A stretch of DNA of 64,000 nt from JBBATK01 sp044228685 (GTDB lineage Bacteria; Bacteroidota; Ignavibacteria; Kapaibacteriales; NICIL-2): NCBI GenBank assembly GCA_044228685.1, contig JBGAUL010000012.1:1-64000 (forward strand), read 5' to 3'. Below are positions 42,526-50,690 of this stretch, one piece after another (position 1 is the first letter of the stretch; the number at the start of each line of letters is the position of its first letter). The position numbers and the translations under genes were made by a program. Below the pieces are notes generated by a model. The model was not told the origin of the DNA and did no database searches. It worked only from the letters and a program-made list of their open reading frames with translations.

Positions 42526-43528
42526 ATGTACGGTAACATTAGCGTCACTGACGCACCAGCAAAAAACAAGCGTGTAGAAGAAGATCCGGTACTTCTGGCT
42601 CAATTCGAAGCACGAATTGCTGCAGGCGAAAAGATTGAACCGGGCGATTGGATGCCACGTGAATATCGTCGTCAGCTCATTCGCATGATCGAACAGCATG
42701 CGCATTCCGAGACTATCTGGCAGAAGCCGGGTTCTGGTGTTGCCTGAAGGTACATGGATTACTCGCGCTCCGGGATTCCGTCGTCGTATGGCCTTGATTG
42801 CCAAGGTACAAGACGAAATCGGACACGGTCACTTGCTCTACAGCGCGGCTGAAACTCTTGGTAAATCACGCGAAGAAATGATGAATGACTTGCTATCCGG
42901 CAAGTCGAAGTATTGCAATATTTTCAACTACCCGGCTGTGACTTGGGCTGATACAGCAGTGATTGCATGGTTGGTTGATGCGGCTGCGATTATCAATCAA
43001 GTCATCAATTCCAAAGGATCCTACGGACCATACTGTCGCGCCTTAGAACGCATCTGTACCGAGGAGTCCTTCCACTTGAAATACGGTTATGACAGCGTCG
43101 TAACACTGGCCACCGGTACTCCAAAACAGCGTGAAATGGTGCAAGCTGCACTCAACCGCTGGTGGCGTCCATTGATGCACTTCTTTGGTCCGCCGGATGT
43201 ACTCTCCGAGCACACCCAAACCCTCATGCGCTGGAAAGTCAAAATGGCTACCAACGACGATATGCGTCAACAGTTCTTCGAAAGCTATGTTCCAAAGATC
43301 TGGGAATTAGGATTGACGGTTCCCGATCCAGAACTGCGCAAAAATCCTGAAACCGGCGTCTGGGAATTCGGTGATCCGGATTGGGACGAGTTCTTCCGCG
43401 TCATTAACGGTGACGGACCTTGTAATGCTGAGCGCCTCGCCGTCCGCAAATGGGTTGAAGAGAGTGGTGCTTGGGTTCGCAAAGCTCTGCTTAAGCCGGA
43501 TGCACGCTATGTGACACCGCTTTCCTGA
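42526..43528 (+). pseudogene. paaA: Ring-1,2-phenylacetyl-CoA epoxidase subunit PaaA, frameshifted
   Basis: PaaA is the di-iron oxygenase subunit of phenylacetyl-CoA epoxidase. The first frame (42526-42747) encodes EPGDWMPREYRRQLIRM and EQHAHSE, then ends at a TGA. The second frame (from about 42698) continues with LPEGTWITRAPGF, KVQDEIGHGHLLYSAAETLG, FNYPAVTWADT, EESFHLKYGYDS and TVPDPELR, to a normal end. A one-base shift between about 42712 and 42745 separates them. Compared with E. coli PaaA, as I recall it, the junction also has about 16 extra bases. All di-iron ligand motifs are present across the two halves. The defect may be real or a sequencing error. paaB-E genes are not adjacent. 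Confidence 0.88.
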
Positions 43529-43553
43529 GAAAGAAAGCAGAAATGAAGTTTTT

Positions 43554-43583
43554 AAAAGGGAGCGTTTGTCTCCCTTTTTTTTT
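43554..43583 (+). terminator. Rho-independent terminator after paaA
   Basis: AAAAGGGA (43554-43561) pairs with TCCCTTTT (43571-43578), followed by more T. Confidence 0.9.
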
Positions 43584-43724
43584 GTCCAATTCGGTCCATA
43601 GCCATGATGCCTAATACAGGTTAACTACCTGAAAAATCTGCCGATAAACTATAAGACATGTGTGTAGTCAAGTGATGTACGGGTCATACCAAATCGGGGA
43701 TGAGAATCGACAACTTGGGCACAC

Positions 43725-45773
43725 TTGAAACCGAGCTCTCAGTTCCTTGATGAACGATCGGAAACAACGGTGGATCAAACAGTTCTTAATAGCGAAGCAA
43801 GCGTTCTGCACGTCGATGCTCTGAATGAGCAGGCTATGAACTTGTTGAATTCCGACGTCAGCGCCACACTCGAAAAAGCTAAGCAAGCGTTGACTCTCAG
43901 TGAAAGTGCCCATGATGGTGAAGTCTATCTCAAGGGACGAGCCATTGCGCTCCTTGTGTTGGGTGCCGCGCACTATCGTCGAACCGAGCACGATCATGCA
44001 CTCAATCTCAGCAAGCAAGCAATAACCATCTGTGAGCACCTTCAAGAATTGCGTTGGATGACCTTTGGCTTGAATACCATTGGTGCTACTTACATTACGA
44101 TCGGTGAATACGATAAAGCGTTGGAAACTCATCTTAAGAGTTTAGGCATACGAGAGGATATACACGACGATCATGGCGTCGCGACCTCGCTCATGAACGT
44201 CGGCAACGTCTACTATCACCTCGGTGATTATGCCAAAGCCCTCGATTACTACCTACGCAGCCTTAGTCTTCGTGAACAGATTCAGGATGTAAGCGGAGTC
44301 GGGACTTCGTTGGCTAACATCGCAAGTGTGTACACGAGACTTGGCGATAACGATGCGGCACTAGATTATTTGTTGAAGAGTGCTTCAATCAAAGAACAAA
44401 CCGACAATAAGCACGGTCTTGGTCAAACCCTCGTTGACGTCGCAGCTTCTTACCTCCTTCGCTCCAATACTCGTACAGCATCCGAATACGCTCATCGTAG
44501 TTACGACATCTCAGTAGAGATTGGCAACAAGGTTGGTCAAGCCGCAGCGCTACACATGATTGCCAGCATAGAAGAGCAAAACGGTCAGAACGAACACGCG
44601 CTCAATTTCTATCGTCGTGCCCTGGATCTCCGTCGAAGCATTGCCAATCATCAAGGCGAAGTCGAGAGTGCAGTTGCTTTGGGACGACTACTGTGTAAAG
44701 TGGGTGATGCACATGAAGCTGAGTCGCATCTTCGAGCAGCACTCGCGCTTGCCGAAGAAATGAAGTCAACGGCGCAACTCTACAGTGTTTATGCAGCACT
44801 TGCTCAATGTGCCGAGCTGCAATACAATCTCACTGATGCCATACGCTATCTCAAACTCTATCACGAGTTCAAAGAAAAGGTCTTCAATGAGGAATCAGAT
44901 AAGAAAGCTAAAAATCTGCAGGCGCTACACCGTGTCGAACAAGCCAAGCACGAAGCTGAAATCTATCGATTGAGAAGCGTGGAATTGTCTGCGGCAAATC
45001 AGGAAATTCTCCGTCAGCAGGACATTCTCTCGAAGCAAGCGCAAGAGCTGCATCAACGAAATTCTGAGCTGCAGTTACTGGTTGATGAGAAGAACGAGCT
45101 TCTTGCAATCGTAGCCCACGATTTGAAGAATCCACTCACCGGTATAATCATCAATACCTCAAACGTTCAGCGCAATCATAGTCGTATGAGCACTGAAGAT
45201 ATCGTCCGACAAGTGATCAAGATCGAAGAAACGGCGAAGCGCATGAAGGAGATCACACTCAATCTTCTTGACCACCATGCTATCGAATCCAATTGCATGA
45301 ATCTGAATATCAAGGTTGAGAATATTTGCGAGTGCATTCAGCAGGTTGTCGAACGTATGTTGGCTAGGGCTGATGCAAAGTCAATAGCTTTGCATCTCGA
45401 TGTGGAGTCTGCAGTGATGAACGTTATGGCTGATCATAGCGCGCTGCTTCAAATCCTAGAGAACCTTGTTTCCAATGCCTTGAAGTTCTCACCACCGGTA
45501 TCTGACGTGACAATTCGCTGTGTGCGTGAAAACGATGCGATGGTGCGAGTCGATGTCGAAGATCAGGGACCTGGTATCTCGTCTGAAGATCAGAAGCAAC
45601 TGTTCAAGAAGTTTGCGCGACTAAGCGCGCGTCCTACGGCGGGAGAAGAGTCGACCGGACTCGGACTATCGATCGTTCATAAGCTCGTCGAAGCGCAGAA
45701 AGGATCGATAAAGTACAGTACATCCTCAGAAGGCGGATCTATCTTCCGTGTCTATCTCCCCAAAGAGAAATAA
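43725..45773 (+). CDS. TPR-sensor histidine kinase
   Basis: The 682-residue protein has no signal peptide or membrane helix, so it is cytoplasmic. Tetratricopeptide repeats fill about 25-380 (for example NVGNVYYHLGDYAKALDYYLRS), then a coiled coil (about 390-455). HisKA has the phospho-acceptor H465 in IVAHDLKNPL. The ATPase domain (about 560-682) has ENLVSNALKFSPP (N box), DVEDQGPGIS (G1) and GLGLSIV (G2). No receiver gene is adjacent, so the kinase is an orphan. The start is uncertain: TTG at 43725 or GTG at 43770. It probably senses a protein partner through the TPRs. A terminator shared with the convergent lipoprotein follows. Confidence 0.9.
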   Translation: MKPSSQFLDERSETTVDQTVLNSEASVLHVDALNEQAMNLLNSDVSATLEKAKQALTLSESAHDGEVYLKGRAIALLVLGAAHYRRTEHDHALNLSKQAITICEHLQELRWMTFGLNTIGATYITIGEYDKALETHLKSLGIREDIHDDHGVATSLMNVGNVYYHLGDYAKALDYYLRSLSLREQIQDVSGVGTSLANIASVYTRLGDNDAALDYLLKSASIKEQTDNKHGLGQTLVDVAASYLLRSNTRTASEYAHRSYDISVEIGNKVGQAAALHMIASIEEQNGQNEHALNFYRRALDLRRSIANHQGEVESAVALGRLLCKVGDAHEAESHLRAALALAEEMKSTAQLYSVYAALAQCAELQYNLTDAIRYLKLYHEFKEKVFNEESDKKAKNLQALHRVEQAKHEAEIYRLRSVELSAANQEILRQQDILSKQAQELHQRNSELQLLVDEKNELLAIVAHDLKNPLTGIIINTSNVQRNHSRMSTEDIVRQVIKIEETAKRMKEITLNLLDHHAIESNCMNLNIKVENICECIQQVVERMLARADAKSIALHLDVESAVMNVMADHSALLQILENLVSNALKFSPPVSDVTIRCVRENDAMVRVDVEDQGPGISSEDQKQLFKKFARLSARPTAGEESTGLGLSIVHKLVEAQKGSIKYSTSSEGGSIFRVYLPKEK

Positions 45774-45797
45774 AAAAGCCCTCGCGAGGAGGGCTTC
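45771..45797. terminator. Terminator between the kinase and the convergent lipoprotein gene
   Basis: AAGCCCT (45777-45783) pairs with AGGGCTT (45790-45796). The A-run on its left is a T-run on the minus strand, so it fits the lipoprotein transcript best, and it may also end the kinase mRNA. Confidence 0.85.
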
Positions 45798-45831
45798 TAA
45801 TAATACTCTCACCTTCAACAGACTACACAGC

Positions 45832-46410
45832 TTAGAGCGGTGATGCTGTCAATTGGAAGGTCAGTGTCGCAGTACCATTCATTGAAGTAATCGTTCCTGT
45901 TGCTCCACCGGAAAGTGTGTAGGTGGATTGGATTGAGAACTTCGGACGTGACTTCAAGTTGTCCAGGATACTGTTCAATGTTGGATTGTCAACGGTAACT
46001 GTTTGTCCTGCACCCATGAGGTCTGTCGGACGAACATTGTTGAAATCACCGATTGTGTACGGTGTGTTGTCACCATATGACGGATCAAACTTCAACACAT
46101 AGTGAATGTTTGAATACAATGCTGTTGCAGCATCAGGAGTACCAGTGTAGTTCGTTAGAACGAGCTTAACACTTAACAAATCTGCACCTTTGATTCGGTC
46201 AGCATTGTCTTTGAAAGTTTGATTGGTTGAAACATCAACTGAGTTCAACTGTGTACTCGGAACTGTTGAGTTGTTGACGTTGATGTTGATGTCAATCGGC
46301 ATGTTGACCTTGATCTCGGTTGCTTTTGTCAAGGCATCACAGCCATGAAACGTAAATGCGGATACTACTACTATCAGTGCCATGGCACCGAGACGAACCA
46401 GTGTTTTCAT
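45832..46410 (-). CDS. Hypothetical lipoprotein
   Basis: The 192-residue protein has a lipoprotein signal (VVVSAFTFHGCDA, lipid on the Cys). It then has a beta-rich, Thr/Asn-rich mature part with DININVNNSTVPS and repeated beta-strand patterns. I do not recognise the family. GAGGGG stands seven bases before the ATG, a stronger ribosome site than most genes here have, so high expression is possible. It is transcribed alone, with about 200 bases upstream and a terminator behind it. Confidence 0.8.
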   Translation of the reverse strand: MKTLVRLGAMALIVVVSAFTFHGCDALTKATEIKVNMPIDININVNNSTVPSTQLNSVDVSTNQTFKDNADRIKGADLLSVKLVLTNYTGTPDAATALYSNIHYVLKFDPSYGDNTPYTIGDFNNVRPTDLMGAGQTVTVDNPTLNSILDNLKSRPKFSIQSTYTLSGGATGTITSMNGTATLTFQLTASPL

Positions 46411-46615
46411 CGAAAATCCCCTCAGTTAGTGTGAATAATGTATTTATTAAGAAACTAAAATGGATCTAAGTCTAGCTAACAAGCGAAGATAAGAGGTCAT
46501 ACGTTCGACAGAAAATGATATTTGTCACTTATTCTCGTGTTTTACATGTTTTTAACACTATAATGCGAAAGTGTGACTCTTTCATAGCGCCGTATTCTCT
46601 GCAGTTCACATTACT

Positions 46616-48121
46616 TTAAATCGTCACTGATTCTACAATTCCGGAAAGTGCCGACCAGTGTACGCGATCGAGTGCCGGAAGCTCCAGCTTTAGCGACTGC
46701 ACGATGCCGTTAACATAGCTTTCTCGACGCGCACCAATCAGCGTACAAGTTACACCTTCTGTAGCCCTCGGAGCACTAAATGCTAGCTGCGATACGCTAA
46801 GTGGCGCGAATTCCTCACCTAACAACTCAATCGCCTTTTCTTTGATTCGCAACAATCGAGGTTGGGATTGAACCGCGTAGTGATGAGTGATCAGCATGAA
46901 TAGATGCTGTGCTCGCTTCTTGAACTCGGCAATCCATTCATCCAAGCCCGGTGTTGGGTGGTGTAGAATAGCTTCAATCGCCTCGTTCATCCTCGGACGT
47001 AGGTACTGCGCCTCTACTTCGTGCCAGTGTTCAATGCCCTCGAAATTCTCCCAGTGCGTAATCAAATGCGCGCCGGGCGTCAGGTAGTCGGCAAGAGTAT
47101 CTCGACTGTGCTCTTCAAAGGGCAGGGTAGGGAGTACTGTTTCGATCATCACATTCTCGTGCGCAATCAAGTCTCCAAGTGCAGCAGCGATATCACTTTC
47201 ACTCGGAGCCGGCGTACCGGCAAAAGCATGTTCAGCCAAACGAATGAGTGAGCTTTGCGTGATGGCATTGAGTACTCGGTTGACCATGACATTGATGCCA
47301 TGCGCTTTCGCGAATTCTAGAACCGTAAGCGTTTCGTCCTGTTGATTGAGTTGTGCTGCCGCTCCACATTCCAAGAGATTCAGTGGAAGTTGGATGCAGC
47401 GAAAATGGTGTAGATCTCCTGCCACGGACTCGGCTTGATTCCAACACTCTTCAAGCGAAACAAAGTCAGGCTCGTCAGCCGGATGACCGAAGCAATTGGA
47501 TGAGATACCATAACTATGTATGCGACCACTCTGTACTTCACTTTCCAGATACTCGAAAGCAAGTCGAATACGTTGGTAGAATTCCGTCCGCGCCTCTTCG
47601 AGCGCTACACCTTCGCGCTGAGCTTGAATCAAAAAGTACTCCGGATTGTGTAGCAGGAACACGTCGATATACGGTGTATTCATATGCCGTATAGACCGCG
47701 TCAATTGATCTTCTAAAAACTCCGGATGAATGCAGTGCCACAGTGCGTCGTCGAATTTGACAAGCTGCGGAAATGCATGACCCTGATGCTCACGTTTATG
47801 TGCGCGGTGATAATTTCGTCCCTGAATATATCCCGCCTTGGTTACTACAACGCACTCTTCGCGTCCAATGCCATCCTGCTCCTGCGCCAAAGCAAGCACA
47901 GAACCAACCAACTCCTCAGCAGCGCCATCGCCGTAGTTGGCTGCTGTATCAATACAATTAATCCCGGACTGCAAGGCTTTTCGTAAAGCGCGAGCATGCT
48001 CGGGATTGTGTGAGTTAACGCGGTAGCATCCAAAACCGGCTTGAGAAACCATTTCGCCGGTGGTCCAACGCGTATAAGCAAGTCCGGGAAAACGCTGTGA
48101 GTAGTCGTCTGAGGTACTCAT
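46616..48121 (-). CDS. Long aldo/keto reductase family protein
   Basis: The N-terminal part shows the family signature INCIDTAANYGDGAAEELVG (the catalytic Asp and Tyr), then VVTKAGYIQG with the Lys and VFLLHNPEYF with the His. Aldo/keto reductases are TIM barrels that reduce carbonyls with NADPH. The protein has 501 residues, while ordinary members have about 320. The extra length includes a His-rich loop (about 130-150) and a longer C-terminal part. GGGGAG precedes the ATG. No neighbouring gene suggests its substrate. Confidence 0.88.
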   Translation of the reverse strand: MSTSDDYSQRFPGLAYTRWTTGEMVSQAGFGCYRVNSHNPEHARALRKALQSGINCIDTAANYGDGAAEELVGSVLALAQEQDGIGREECVVVTKAGYIQGRNYHRAHKREHQGHAFPQLVKFDDALWHCIHPEFLEDQLTRSIRHMNTPYIDVFLLHNPEYFLIQAQREGVALEEARTEFYQRIRLAFEYLESEVQSGRIHSYGISSNCFGHPADEPDFVSLEECWNQAESVAGDLHHFRCIQLPLNLLECGAAAQLNQQDETLTVLEFAKAHGINVMVNRVLNAITQSSLIRLAEHAFAGTPAPSESDIAAALGDLIAHENVMIETVLPTLPFEEHSRDTLADYLTPGAHLITHWENFEGIEHWHEVEAQYLRPRMNEAIEAILHHPTPGLDEWIAEFKKRAQHLFMLITHHYAVQSQPRLLRIKEKAIELLGEEFAPLSVSQLAFSAPRATEGVTCTLIGARRESYVNGIVQSLKLELPALDRVHWSALSGIVESVTI

Positions 48122-48312
48122 GGTACACTCCCCTCTCTGGAAATTGGTAGGACTTCAGTGAAGCCGATGTACTGTAGAAGAAGGCGCACATCAACAGCCG
48201 AAACTTAGTCACCAGTACACCAGAAAATCAAACCTCAAAACCATAAAAAGACAAAAAGGTATTAAATACGTGGTCTAGGCTCAAAACCTCGATGTTTTCT
48301 AGCTAGTCAGTG

Positions 48313-48350
48313 GAAAAAAAAATCCCGCATTCAATGAGAAATGCGGGATG
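48313..48350 (-). terminator. Rho-independent terminator after the deoxyhypusine-synthase-like gene
   Basis: ATCCCGCATT (48322-48331) pairs with AATGCGGGAT (48340-48349). The A-run at 48314-48321 is the minus-strand T-run. Confidence 0.93.
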
Positions 48351-48392
48351 AGAAGGTGTCTATGATACGGTGATTGACGAGTAGGGTTCGTC

Positions 48393-49370
48393 TTACCAAC
48401 CTAGCAGCCAACCAAACATGAGCGGAGCGACGATGGTTGCATCGCTTTCGACAATGAACTTTGGTGTATCGATTCCAAGTTTGCCCCATGTGATTTTCTC
48501 ATTTGGAACGGCACCGGAATATGATCCGTAGCTTGTGGTTGAGTCGCTGATCTGACAGAAGTATGACCAAAACGGGATATCGTGCATTCCCATGTCTTGA
48601 TACAACATCGGTACAACGCAGATGGGGAAGTCACCCGCAATACCACCACCAATTTGATAAAAGCCAACGCCCTTACCATCACAGTTCTGTGTGTACCAAT
48701 TAGCCAACCATGCCATGTACTCGATACCGGATTTCATGGTTGAAGCTTTGATTTCGTTTTTGATCACATAGGATGCGAAGATGTTTCCCATGGTTGAATC
48801 TTCCCAACCCGGAACGATGATTGGCAAATTCTTTTGTGCTGCAGCCAGCATCCAGGAGTTTTTAGGATCAATTTCATAGTACTGCTCGAGTACGCCACTG
48901 AGGAGCATCTTGTACATGTACTCATGTGGGAAGTAACGTTCGCCATTAGTGTCTGCATTCTTCCAAATTTCATGGATGTGTTTCTGCAAACGACGAAAAG
49001 CTTCTTCCTCAGGAATGCAGGTATCAGTGACGCGATTGTAGTGATTCTCTAAGAGATCCCATTCGTCTTGAGGCGACAAGTCGCGATAGTGGGGAACGCG
49101 CTTGTAGTGTGAGTGAGCCACGAGATTCATGATATCCTCTTCGAGGTTTGCACCGGTGCAGGAGATGATCGAGACTTTGTCTTGACGAATCATTTCTGCC
49201 AGTGATTTACCCAACTCTGCCGTACTCATAGCACCGGCAAGAGTAATCATCATCTTTCCACCTTCATCCAAGTGAGTCTCATAAGCCTTCACAGCATCCA
49301 TCATGGCTGCCGCGTTGAAGTGCAGGTAATGCTCTTCCATGAACTTTGAGATCGGTCCGCGTGTTTTCAT
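48393..49370 (-). CDS. Deoxyhypusine synthase-like protein
   Basis: The 325-residue protein belongs to the deoxyhypusine synthase family, which moves an aminobutyl group from spermidine. It shows GGKMMITLAGAMSTAELGKS, SIISCTGANLEEDIMN, and the NAD-binding IPIIVPGWEDSTMGN-like segment (PIIVPGWEDST). The active-site Lys is in GAVPNEKITWGKLG (about residue 297). Bacteria lack eIF5A, the eukaryotic target, and bacterial relatives are thought to make homospermidine or related polyamines. The true product here is not known. It lies 49 bases after gmd on the same strand. Confidence 0.92.
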   Translation of the reverse strand: MKTRGPISKFMEEHYLHFNAAAMMDAVKAYETHLDEGGKMMITLAGAMSTAELGKSLAEMIRQDKVSIISCTGANLEEDIMNLVAHSHYKRVPHYRDLSPQDEWDLLENHYNRVTDTCIPEEEAFRRLQKHIHEIWKNADTNGERYFPHEYMYKMLLSGVLEQYYEIDPKNSWMLAAAQKNLPIIVPGWEDSTMGNIFASYVIKNEIKASTMKSGIEYMAWLANWYTQNCDGKGVGFYQIGGGIAGDFPICVVPMLYQDMGMHDIPFWSYFCQISDSTTSYGSYSGAVPNEKITWGKLGIDTPKFIVESDATIVAPLMFGWLLGW

Positions 49371-49419
49371 ATCAATTCAGTTGTTGTGTTCAGAATATGT
49401 GGTGTGGTTCAAAGCGACT

Positions 49420-50568
49420 TTAGAATACGCCGCCGGTTACGTTATACAATGGTTGTTGGATCCAATCAAATCCCATGGTCTTCACTGCTTCAATACCTTT
49501 CATCGGAGCTTGAAGTTTTTCAAAGAGCATGTCGTAATCAACCATGATGCGCAGTAGTTCGGTGTAGCCAACTTTTGGCTCCCAATTCAACTGACGCTTT
49601 GCCTTGGAGATGTCGGCTTGTAGCCAATCAACCTCGGTTGGACGGAAATACTTCGGCAAGATTTCGACCACACAATCACCCGGTTTGAGCACCGAAGAGA
49701 ACTGTGGTGCAACGGATTTCACGAGTGCCTTTTCGCCTGCGCCTTCGCCCTTCCAATCTAGTTCGACTCCGGCATAGGCAAAGGTGTCGATGACGAATTG
49801 ACGGACGGTGTGGGTGTCGCCGGTGCCTACGGTATAGTCATCAGCCGAATCCTGTTGCAACATCAGCCACATCATCTGTACATACTCTGCTGCAAAACCC
49901 CAGTCACGCTTGGCATCAAGATTACCCAAGTACAAAGTCTTTTGTTTTCCGCTCAGAATGTGCGCCAATGCACGTGTGATTTTACGCGTCACAAAAGTCT
50001 CGCCACGACGTGGTGACTCGTGATTGAAAAGAATACCGTTGCATGCAAACATGTTGTAGGCATCGCGATAGTTCTTAACGAGCCAGTATGAGTAGAGCTT
50101 GGCGATAGCGTATGGACTCTGAGGCTCAAACGGCGTTTGTTCGGATTGAGGAGCCGGCGCAGCACCGAATAGTTCTGACGAGGATGCTTGATAGAATTTA
50201 GCCGGAACACCAGAGCGACGAATCGCTTCGAGAATACGAATGGTTCCAAGACCAGTGGCGTTACCGGTGTACTCCGGCATGTCGAAGGACACACGCACGT
50301 GACTTTGAGCACCAAGATGGTAGACTTCTTCAGGACGAATGTTGTACACGATTTCCGTCAACAAACCCGGATCCGTCAAATCACCATAATGCAAATGCAG
50401 ACGCGTGTCTTTTGCATTGGGATCTTGATAGATGTGGTCAATACGGTTGGTATTGAATACACTCGAACGACGGATGATACCGTGTACAGTGTAACCCATG
50501 TGGAGTAAGTACTCGGTTAGATAGGATCCGTCTTGTCCTGTGATCCCCGTAATCAGTGCTGTCTTCAT
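49420..50568 (-). CDS. gmd: GDP-mannose 4,6-dehydratase
   Basis: Gmd makes GDP-4-keto-6-deoxymannose, the precursor of GDP-fucose, GDP-rhamnose and similar sugars for surface polysaccharide. The 382-residue protein is a short-chain dehydrogenase with GITGQDGSYLTEYLL at the NAD site. RRSSVFNTNRIDHIY follows. The SSELFG segment and the YxxxK pair SPYAIAKLYSYW are catalytic, and NHESPRRGETFVTRK is typical. The length is normal. No fcl or other sugar gene is adjacent. Confidence 0.97.
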   Translation of the reverse strand: MKTALITGITGQDGSYLTEYLLHMGYTVHGIIRRSSVFNTNRIDHIYQDPNAKDTRLHLHYGDLTDPGLLTEIVYNIRPEEVYHLGAQSHVRVSFDMPEYTGNATGLGTIRILEAIRRSGVPAKFYQASSSELFGAAPAPQSEQTPFEPQSPYAIAKLYSYWLVKNYRDAYNMFACNGILFNHESPRRGETFVTRKITRALAHILSGKQKTLYLGNLDAKRDWGFAAEYVQMMWLMLQQDSADDYTVGTGDTHTVRQFVIDTFAYAGVELDWKGEGAGEKALVKSVAPQFSSVLKPGDCVVEILPKYFRPTEVDWLQADISKAKRQLNWEPKVGYTELLRIMVDYDMLFEKLQAPMKGIEAVKTMGFDWIQQPLYNVTGGVF

Positions 50569-50690
50569 GCTGAGGAGCTGAGATTGTTAATACTCGACAA
50601 ATCTACGGATTGACGTGAAATAGAAGAGGTAGACTCTTTGTCTTGCCAGTGCAGGCATTTTCTCTTTTACACGTGCTTTGCTTACACTTT

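Noticed and set aside
42698..42747. Programmed frameshift in paaA
   Set aside because: No slippery sequence or strong downstream stem is visible; a plain indel or read error is more likely.
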